This document shows positions 1 to 4,744 of a stretch of DNA of 5,592 nucleotides, piece after piece (the first letter of the stretch is position 1; the number at the start of each line of letters is the position of its first letter). The translations under genes were made by a program, and so were the position numbers. The stretch comes from Gemmatimonadota bacterium (GTDB lineage: Bacteria > Latescibacterota > UBA2968 > UBA8231): positions 1,001 through 6,592 of the forward strand of contig JAPOYQ010000896.1 of NCBI GenBank assembly GCA_026706505.1. Reading direction: 5' to 3'. A model generated the notes under the pieces. It saw only the letters and a program-made list of their open reading frames with translations, was not told the DNA's origin and ran no database searches.

Positions 1-608
1 GGCCGCACGAGTCGGTCTAGGAGCTGGTCGACTCGGTCTGCGCATGCCTTGTAGTAGGTGTTTGTTGGCGCGTCTTCGTACGGGATGCTCCGCAGATCGA
101 TGTCAACCCCCTGTCTGTCGTGGGCAAATGGAAGGTTTGGGAATCGATCTGACGTTGCAAGCACGGCAGATGCCGCAACGTCGGGAGCGATTTCGACGGG
201 AACGTCTCGAATTGGTGCGCTGAGGCGCAGGATTGCGGTGTTTTTTGCACCGACGCTGGCAGTTGCTGAGAAAATCCGACTCTCGTGACGACTCTTGATT
301 GCATCGATTTTCTCTACAGGGAACAGGTCCACCTGCTTCAAATTGTCTACCTCTGTGTGGCATCCGCCGCACAGCAACACAATGTTGTCTGCCGTATCGC
401 GCTCGTCGATAGGCAGGTCTGACCTTCCTCGTGGTGAGCGGTCTGAGTCGCGCTGCCCGACGTTATGGGCCATCTCTCCAAATCGGAGCTCACGGTGCGT
501 TAGCTCCGACTCCAGTAGGTACCGGTTGCAGATCGCGCAGCGACCTCCTGCGCGTACCCACACAGCAAGCCGCACGTCTTGGTCGATCTTGGGGCGACTA
601 CTACTCAT
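1..608 (-). CDS. HNH endonuclease with probable SAVED domain (Cap5-like CBASS effector), C-terminus cut by window edge
   Basis: The frame stays open from ATG 608-606 to the left edge (202 codons seen, no stop). Residues 10-110 form an HNH nuclease: a CxxC at 24-27 (CAIC), GEMAH with His48, then DNIVLLCGGCH with Asn75, Cys80, Cys83 and His84, so the two CxxC pairs look like a structural zinc site. From about residue 125 a second domain begins; RFPNLPF (155-161), VDIDLR (168-173) and the YYKAC region (185-189) resemble the start of SAVED domains, which bind cyclic oligonucleotides. In known Cap5 proteins, second-messenger binding by SAVED makes the HNH part degrade DNA, causing abortive infection. 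The cyclase and other CBASS partners are not in the window; they would be expected to the left. Ribosome binding is weak (GAGATGG just upstream); an in-frame TTG lies 15 bases upstream. HNH is certain; SAVED is a motif-level judgement because most of that domain is missing. An HNH fused to another sensor remains possible. Confidence 0.75.
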   Translation of the reverse strand, partial: MSSSRPKIDQDVRLAVWVRAGGRCAICNRYLLESELTHRELRFGEMAHNVGQRDSDRSPRGRSDLPIDERDTADNIVLLCGGCHTEVDNLKQVDLFPVEKIDAIKSRHESRIFSATASVGAKNTAILRLSAPIRDVPVEIAPDVAASAVLATSDRFPNLPFAHDRQGVDIDLRSIPYEDAPTNTYYKACADRVDQLLDRLVR

Positions 609-701
609 TACGGGCCATCTCAAGCGAAGCCTGTTTCAATGGAGTTGCCTCATTTCCTTGACTTCTACGGTTGCTCTCGGTCGCATCTGGGAGCATATTG
701 G

Positions 702-707
702 TATCAT
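702..707 (+). promoter_or_regulatory. Candidate -10 box (TATCAT) for the antitoxin-toxin operon
   Basis: TATCAT matches the TATAAT consensus at five of six positions and lies 71 bases before the antitoxin ATG. A start of transcription near 714 would fall inside the palindrome at 709-728, as expected if the antitoxin complex represses its own promoter. No good -35 box stands at 16-18 bp upstream; TTGACT at 658-663 is too far away (38 bp). Confidence 0.3.
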
Positions 708-708
708 G

Positions 709-728
709 GTAGCAAGATGACTTGCAAC
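709..728. promoter_or_regulatory. Operator-like inverted repeat upstream of the RHH antitoxin gene
   Basis: The sequence reads GTAGCAAGATGACTTGCAAC: perfect 5-bp arms GCAAG and CTTGC around ATGA, with GT/AC pairing again one base outside each arm. It sits about 50 bp before the antitoxin start and just after a -10-like TATCAT. Ribbon-helix-helix antitoxins typically bind short palindromes at their own promoters, so this is the best candidate operator in the window. Function is inferred from position and symmetry. Confidence 0.45.
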
Positions 729-768
729 TCCATAACCAAGAAATTATGTTGGAGTGTGACCCGATATT

Positions 769-774
769 GGGAGG
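769..774 (+). promoter_or_regulatory. Strong ribosome binding site that sets the antitoxin start
   Basis: GGGAGG lies 4 bases before ATG 779. It is the clearest Shine-Dalgarno sequence in the window and favours 779 over the in-frame TTG at 722, which would also place coding sequence over the operator-like palindrome. Confidence 0.75.
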
Positions 775-778
775 CACC

Positions 779-997
779 ATGGCAGATACACCAAAGGCAA
801 TGACGTTGCGACTTTCGGCTGACCAGGCTGACGAGTTGGAGTTGGTTGCTGAAGTCGATGGTGTGAGCGTGTCCGAGGCCGTGCGAGATGCCATTGAGAG
901 CCATATCGAGAGCCGGCGGGCCGACGATGGGTTCCAGGAGCGGCTCGCCGCGTCGATGGCGCGCTATCAGAGGATCCTCGAACGCTTGGCTGAATAG
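779..997 (+). CDS. Ribbon-helix-helix (CopG/Arc-type) antitoxin of a Doc toxin pair
   Basis: A 72-residue protein with the layout of RHH antitoxins. Residues 7-12 (AMTLRL) alternate as expected for the DNA-contacting beta strand; residues 13-27 and 30-46 form two helices separated by a short DG-containing turn, the second starting SVSEAVRDAI, which is typical of the family. The tail (50-72) is predicted helical, with regularly spaced Leu, Met and Ile, and is the likely toxin-neutralising segment. The start at ATG 779 is supported by GGGAGG four bases upstream. The toxin gene follows after only 6 bp, the usual antitoxin-first order. It probably represses its own promoter through the palindrome at 709-728. 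P1 Doc is neutralised by Phd, which has a different fold; here the partner is RHH instead. No Fic-inhibitory (S/T)xxxE(G/N) motif is evident in it. The family call is solid; operator binding is inferred. Confidence 0.85.
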   Translation: MADTPKAMTLRLSADQADELELVAEVDGVSVSEAVRDAIESHIESRRADDGFQERLAASMARYQRILERLAE

Positions 998-1003
998 GTC
1001 ACG

Positions 1004-1399
1004 GTGAACTACCTCGGACTCGATGACATTGTCATGATCGCTGCCGCCGTTTTGGACATCGAGCCCGAGGTGCTTCATCGAACGAGTCGCATCAACACGG
1101 CGGATTCTGCGGTCCATGCGCCCGGGGCCACGTTCGGGGAAATCGAATGCCACCCCGGACTCGTCCAAAAGATCGGAGTGCTGGGATACCGACTGGTGCG
1201 ATACCACCCCTTCCCTGACGGGAATAAGAGGGTGGCATTTCTCGCGATGGTCGATATGGCCGAACGTAACGGTGCCAAATGGTCCGAACCTCCGGACGAT
1301 CCAGAGGGTGACGATACGGTCGAGATGATGTTGGCCGCTGCCGCGGGAACTGTCGACGAAGATGGCTTCATCATCTGGGTGGGAACCCGAGTGACATGA
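1004..1399 (+). CDS. doc: Doc-family (Fic fold) toxin, death-on-curing type
   Basis: A 131-residue protein, close to the length of P1 Doc. The Fic core motif is HPFPDGNKRVAF at 68-79: His68, Phe70, Asp72, Gly73, Asn74, Lys75, Arg76. Compared with classical AMP-transferring Fic proteins (HxFx(D/E)GNGRxxR), Lys replaces the second Gly and the final Arg is lost. These are Doc hallmarks; P1 Doc phosphorylates EF-Tu and so halts translation. The canonical first Gly is kept here, whereas P1 Doc has Ala. The opening MNYLGLDDI resembles the start of other Doc proteins and supports GTG 1004 as start, 6 bp after the antitoxin stop. The conserved GEIECHPGLVQKIG region (45-58) fits the helix before the active site. 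All core catalytic residues are present, so it appears intact. Its stop overlaps the next gene's ATG (ATGA, 1396-1399), suggesting coupled translation. EF-Tu as target is by analogy only. Confidence 0.9.
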   Translation: MNYLGLDDIVMIAAAVLDIEPEVLHRTSRINTADSAVHAPGATFGEIECHPGLVQKIGVLGYRLVRYHPFPDGNKRVAFLAMVDMAERNGAKWSEPPDDPEGDDTVEMMLAAAAGTVDEDGFIIWVGTRVT

Positions 1400-2352
1400 C
1401 CGAACACTCAACTCCTACCGACGGGGAACAGCTAGCTTTCGAGCTAGACGATCGCCCCGTGACCCACATCTACGTGGCATCCGCCCTTACAGCACTTGAG
1501 GACGGCGACCGAGAGGAAATCTCGCGCCGCTGTGAAATCATCGACCGGACCATTATTGAATCCTCAGGCAAAGATGGGCAGCCCTGGCAAGTTCACCTTC
1601 CAGTGCTGTGGTCAGCTCCTCGGCCTACCGACACCCGACCTCCCTCTGAGATTTATGAATCCAACAGGGAACATGTGCGCCGGGCTTCAGGTCTCATATT
1701 GCTGGGCGACCATGGTGGGAGTCTCGGTGCTGGCCAAGAGTTCGCGTGGGCCGTGGCCCGCCGGTTGCCGGTACTCGTGATACTGCCCGATGACACCCCA
1801 CTTAGCCGTCAGATCCAAGGGACACCAGCCCAAATGTGCGTGCGTCGGGCCACCACCGAGGACGAATTGCGCAATGCGGTCGAAGGGTGGGTTGACGACT
1901 GGGGTGCTGCTGTTGAGTCTCGGGCGCGATCTGGAACTGGGGAGCTCATCATTGCTCTTCGCGCTGCTGGCCGGCTCGTCGAAGCCTTCAACTCCACTGA
2001 AGATTCCGTGGAGGCGATTGCCGCCGTCGCCAGCATGAGCGTCGAACGAATCGAAGAACTTTTCCACCCCGAGGCCCTGCTAGACGGATCCGTTTCCGAA
2101 CTCATTGCCATGTCGCGCGCGCTTGGTCTCGAACCCGGAGAGGCATTGAATCCGCATCCCCTCCCAGAACTTTCGCCGAATCAGTCCAATGGGCTCGCAA
2201 CCGCGGCACAAGAATACGAATGGACGCCAATGCAAGTACTCCAAGTCGAATCACGAGCCCGCTTGGAACTCGCCCGAGGTGGCATCCGACGGCTGCCCCT
2301 CACAGCCGTACAGGATTGGGTCGATTTCGCACGTCGGTACGTCTTTCAATGA
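1396..2352 (+). CDS. Nucleoside 2-deoxyribosyltransferase-like (NDT/DRHyd) domain protein with C-terminal helix-turn-helix
   Basis: A 318-residue two-part protein. Residues 23-168 look like a Rossmann-type NDT-fold domain: strand THIYVASALTAL (23-34), a helix, IYESNREHVRRASGLILLGD (86-105), then GSLGAGQEFAWAVARRLPVLVI (108-129, key residues Gly111, Gly113, Glu115). This matches the NDT pattern in which a conserved Glu follows a Gly-rich loop and is the nucleophile, and Asp105 sits where a substrate-binding Asp is usual. Residues 203-252 resemble an XRE-type HTH: AIAAVASMSVERIEELF, then VSELIAMSRALGLEPGEAL. The rest (260-318) is mostly helical and unrecognised. Known NDT/DRHyd and TIR-like domains act on nucleotides or NAD, some in immunity. 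The next gene, overlapping by ATGA, encodes an ImmA/IrrE peptidase, whose usual partner is an XRE-type HTH protein; this is therefore the likely substrate. The exact reaction is unknown, and it could be a non-enzymatic sensor. No strong ribosome binding site; coupled to doc. Confidence 0.65.
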   Translation: MTEHSTPTDGEQLAFELDDRPVTHIYVASALTALEDGDREEISRRCEIIDRTIIESSGKDGQPWQVHLPVLWSAPRPTDTRPPSEIYESNREHVRRASGLILLGDHGGSLGAGQEFAWAVARRLPVLVILPDDTPLSRQIQGTPAQMCVRRATTEDELRNAVEGWVDDWGAAVESRARSGTGELIIALRAAGRLVEAFNSTEDSVEAIAAVASMSVERIEELFHPEALLDGSVSELIAMSRALGLEPGEALNPHPLPELSPNQSNGLATAAQEYEWTPMQVLQVESRARLELARGGIRRLPLTAVQDWVDFARRYVFQ

Positions 2353-3110
2353 CCAGACGATCTGAAGCGCTCGCCTCCTGGCTATTCCAACGACTCAACG
2401 TTTCACCCCAGCCGCCCATTGACTTGGATGCGCTAGCGGCACAAATGGGGGTAGATGAAGTCCTCGAGGCCGATATGGCAGAGGAGGGTCGGCTCGAACA
2501 CGATGGCATGCGCGCCATCGTCTATCTGCGGCACGGCCTCGGTCGCGGTCGGAGGCGTTTCACGCTTGCCCACGAACTCGCCCACTGGGCACTAGCCCAC
2601 CCGGGATCGCCCAGGATCGCATACCGTAGGGTTGGGAGTAGCGACGACGAAGAACGACTCTGTGATGAAATCGCCGCGGCCCTTCTCATGCCGCACCAGT
2701 GGGCACGGAGATTTTATTCCCGACCTCAGAATCTAAGCATCCTGCGGCTCATGTCCAACCGAGCAGAAGTATCGCTAAGCGCGGCTCTCCTGCGAAATCG
2801 AGAAGTCAACCATTGGCACAAATCACTCCTGCACTTCTCGCTCGACCAAGGCCGCTGGCGCCTACAAGGAGCCTCAGGCATGCCCATCCAACGGCGTCGT
2901 GCAATCCGATCCGCACCATCAACCCACACTGTGCTCAGCAACCTCCCGCTGGCACGTGACTGCGAGCGCTGCCTTCCTCTATGCGTCGGCGACCAGGAAG
3001 TCGATGTTCAGGCTCAGGTCAATCGCACCAACCGGACCGTCGTGGCGCTCGTTGAGCTCGAAAGCAAGTTGTCACTGACCCATCCCACCCCTGCCGCCAC
3101 GTCCGATTGA
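2349..3110 (+). CDS. ImmA/IrrE family zinc metallopeptidase
   Basis: A 253-residue protein. The zinc motif is HELAH at 75-79 within RFTLAHELAHWALAH (70-84): His75 and His79 are ligands and Glu76 is the catalytic base. The second family signature, ERLCDEIAAALLMP (102-115), supplies the probable third ligand, Glu102 (Glu101 is an alternative). ImmA (phage-like elements of Bacillus) and IrrE (Deinococcus) cleave HTH repressors in response to DNA damage or other signals. The N-terminal 65 residues are the usual lead-in; the C-terminal part (116-253) is unrecognised, basic, and carries a CxxCxxxC cluster at 205-212. Start ATG 2349 overlaps the previous stop (ATGA) and gives a normal family N-terminus; a longer frame from 2220 would overlap the upstream gene by 133 bases and adds non-family sequence. 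There is no clear ribosome binding site, so translational coupling is likely. The adjacent HTH protein is the obvious substrate candidate. Family call is firm; the substrate is inferred. Confidence 0.88.
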   Translation: MTRRSEALASWLFQRLNVSPQPPIDLDALAAQMGVDEVLEADMAEEGRLEHDGMRAIVYLRHGLGRGRRRFTLAHELAHWALAHPGSPRIAYRRVGSSDDEERLCDEIAAALLMPHQWARRFYSRPQNLSILRLMSNRAEVSLSAALLRNREVNHWHKSLLHFSLDQGRWRLQGASGMPIQRRRAIRSAPSTHTVLSNLPLARDCERCLPLCVGDQEVDVQAQVNRTNRTVVALVELESKLSLTHPTPAATSD

Positions 3111-3193
3111 GCTTGCTGAACCGCAAGCCAGGTGATCCGAGTGGCCTTCGGGGATGGTGCGCGGGAGCGTTGTTTCGGCTGAAATGGGGAGTG
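3111..3193 (+). promoter_or_regulatory. Gap before hsdM; possible promoter, no clear elements
   Basis: These 83 bp separate the peptidase stop from the hsdM ATG, in contrast with the tight overlaps elsewhere, so a separate promoter for the restriction-modification genes is plausible. I see no convincing -35/-10 pair and no terminator: the best hairpin (CCGA/TCGG around 3138-3150) has a 4-bp stem and no T run. GGGGAG at 3186-3191 lies only 2 bases before ATG 3194, closer than usual. Confidence 0.3.
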
Positions 3194-4744
3194 ATGATCA
3201 CGGGGGAGCTGAGGAGCAAGATCGACGCTGTATGGAATGACTTCTGGTCGGGGGGCATCTCGAACCCACTGGAGGTAATGGAGCAGCTCACATACCTGCT
3301 GTTCATCAAGGCTCTGGATGAGCGGCAGACGCTGGCAGAGAACAAGGCGAACCAGACAGGGGAGCCGATTGACGACATCGTCTTTCCGGATGGGGAGCTC
3401 TTCCATCCTGAGGGCAGGGCCAAGGGACGACCGTTCGGCGATCTTCGTTGGTCGAGGTTCAAGAACATGGCACCTGCGGAGATGTACGAGGTGGTGGACG
3501 AGTACGTCTTTCCATTCCTAGAAGAGCGTGCTGAGGAAAGTACGCATGCCATGCACATGAGGGATGCCCGCCTGACGATTCCCACCGCGGCGTTGCTTCA
3601 GAAGGCAGTTGATGGTCTAGACGCCATTCCGATGGTGGACCGGGACACCAAGGGCGATGTCTACGAGTACATGCTCTCCAAGATCGCCACTGCGGGACAG
3701 AACGGCCAATTTCGGACGCCGCGACACATCATCCGGCTCATGGTTGAGATGGTGGGTCCTCAGCCAGACGACATGATCTGTGATCCCGCTAGTGGGACTT
3801 GTGGGTTCTTGGTAGCGGCTGGGGAGTACATCCGAGACAACCACCCAACTGCGTTGACGGACGCCGTGCAGGGGAAGCACTTCCACAATGAGATGTTCTC
3901 CTGGTATGACTTCGACAACACGATGCTTCGCATCGGCTCAATGAATATGCAGCTCCACGGAGTGGAGAATCCGGACGTTAGCTACCGGGACTCTCTGGCC
4001 GAGGACCACGCAGGTGACGCAGAGGCTTACAGCCTGATCCTTGCCAATCCGCCCTTTGCTGGGTCACTCGACTACGAGGGCACAGCGAAAGACCTATTGC
4101 AAATGGTCAAGACGAAGAAGACCGAGCTGCTGTTCTTGGCGCTGTTCCTCCGGCTTCTGAAGCCTGGCGGCAGAGCGGCGGTGATCGTGCCTGATGGAGT
4201 GCTATTCGGTTCAACCAAAGCCCACAAGGAGCTTCGCCGCATCCTGGTAGAGGACCAGAAGCTCGACGGCGTTATCTCCCTGCCCTCTGGTGTCTTCAAG
4301 CCCTATGCCGGCGTTTCAACTGCGATCCTGATGTTCACCAAGACAAACTCCGGTGGCACCGACCGGGTGTGGTTCTACGACCTTGAAGCTGATGGCTACA
4401 GCCTCGATGACAAGCGCACCCCACTCATGCAGGAGGACAAGCTGGGGAATGCAGTAGAGCCATTGAATAGCGAGGACCACATCAGGAACAACCTGCCCGA
4501 TGCTCTTGCACGCTGGCATAATCGAGAGGGATCGGAGCTTGAGCGCGCTCGTGCCGAGCAGTCCTTTTGCGTGCCCAAGGGCGACATAGCCGCTTACGAC
4601 TACGACCTCAGCATCAACCGGTACAAAGAGGTCGTTTACGACGAGATCGAATACGCACCACCATCTGAGATTCTCGATGAACTCGCTGCGCTCGAAGAAG
4701 ACATCCAGGTGGGAATCGAAGATCTCAAAGTGATGCTGAGATGA
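3194..4744 (+). CDS. hsdM: Type I restriction-modification system, N6-adenine methyltransferase (M) subunit
   Basis: A 516-residue protein of normal HsdM length. It transfers methyl from S-adenosylmethionine to adenine N6 in the sequence chosen by HsdS, in an M2S complex. The N-terminal helical domain (about 1-135) begins MITGELRSKIDAVWNDFWSG, a very typical HsdM opening that fixes ATG 3194; the frame is open back to TTG 3107, but that extension does not look like HsdM. The catalytic domain (about 150-430) has GDVYEYML (154-161), GQFRTPR (171-177), the SAM-binding motif I DPASGTCGF (197-205) and the catalytic motif IV NPPF (285-288). Later, IVPDGVLFGS and the LPSGVFKPYAGVSTAIL stretch are family signatures. 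The C-terminus (about 480-516) is acidic and helical, likely contacting HsdS. All key residues are intact. Its stop overlaps hsdS by ATGA. No hsdR lies in the window, so whether the system restricts cannot be judged here. Confidence 0.96.
   Translation: MITGELRSKIDAVWNDFWSGGISNPLEVMEQLTYLLFIKALDERQTLAENKANQTGEPIDDIVFPDGELFHPEGRAKGRPFGDLRWSRFKNMAPAEMYEVVDEYVFPFLEERAEESTHAMHMRDARLTIPTAALLQKAVDGLDAIPMVDRDTKGDVYEYMLSKIATAGQNGQFRTPRHIIRLMVEMVGPQPDDMICDPASGTCGFLVAAGEYIRDNHPTALTDAVQGKHFHNEMFSWYDFDNTMLRIGSMNMQLHGVENPDVSYRDSLAEDHAGDAEAYSLILANPPFAGSLDYEGTAKDLLQMVKTKKTELLFLALFLRLLKPGGRAAVIVPDGVLFGSTKAHKELRRILVEDQKLDGVISLPSGVFKPYAGVSTAILMFTKTNSGGTDRVWFYDLEADGYSLDDKRTPLMQEDKLGNAVEPLNSEDHIRNNLPDALARWHNREGSELERARAEQSFCVPKGDIAAYDYDLSINRYKEVVYDEIEYAPPSEILDELAALEEDIQVGIEDLKVMLR

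Larger units (their letters stand above)
639..733. repeat. Pair of 10-bp inverted repeats (ATGGAGTTGC / GCAACTCCAT)
   Basis: ATGGAGTTGC at 639-648 is repeated as its exact reverse complement at 724-733, with 75 bp between the arms. The right arm overlaps the operator-like palindrome at 709-728. The two arms lie near the two ends of the divergent spacer, so they could be paired binding sites for one regulator, one site per promoter. A chance 10-bp match within 170 bp cannot be excluded. Confidence 0.35.
609..778. promoter_or_regulatory. Divergent intergenic control region between the HNH-SAVED gene and the toxin-antitoxin operon
   Basis: This 170-bp stretch separates two divergently transcribed units and is the only plausible promoter region for both. 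It is more AT-rich than the flanking genes in parts (for example 732-768) and contains two inverted repeats listed separately. Candidate minus-strand promoter parts are weak: CATAAT (complement of 743-748) resembles a -10 box but lacks a convincing -35. No ORF with a good start was found here. Assignment as a shared control region rests on gene orientation and on the repeats. Confidence 0.6.

Noticed and set aside
658..663. TTGACT as a -35 box
   Set aside because: At 17 bp spacing the -10 would be TCGCAT, a poor match, and the better TATCAT box is 38 bp away.
295..720. 141-codon plus-strand open frame opposite the HNH gene
   Set aside because: It is antisense to the HNH motif-bearing frame, lacks a good ribosome binding site and has a Ser/Arg-rich translation typical of a shadow frame.
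695..770. Direct repeat ATATTGG at 695-701 and 764-770
   Set aside because: Seven bases in an AT-richer spacer is within chance, and the second copy partly overlaps the ribosome binding site.
722..778. TTG 722 as the antitoxin start
   Set aside because: GGGAGG four bases before ATG 779 and the RHH domain layout favour 779; the longer form would also overlap the operator-like palindrome.
704..1411. 235-codon open frame on the minus strand across the antitoxin and toxin genes
   Set aside because: It lies antisense to RHH and Doc genes that have clear motifs, and its translation shows no recognisable domain; open only because of the codon bias of the real genes.
2220..2348. Longer start for the peptidase at 2220
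   Set aside because: It would overlap the upstream gene by 133 bases and adds sequence unlike ImmA/IrrE N-termini; ATG 2349 with the ATGA overlap fits better.
3136..3152. Hairpin as a terminator between the peptidase and hsdM
   Set aside because: The stem is only four base pairs with no following T run.
3107..3193. TTG 3107 as the hsdM start
   Set aside because: The added 29 residues do not resemble HsdM, while MITGELRSKID at 3194 is the usual family N-terminus.
3019..3585. 188-codon minus-strand open frame over the peptidase end and hsdM start
   Set aside because: It is antisense to HsdM N-terminal sequence that matches the family closely; no domain in the translation.
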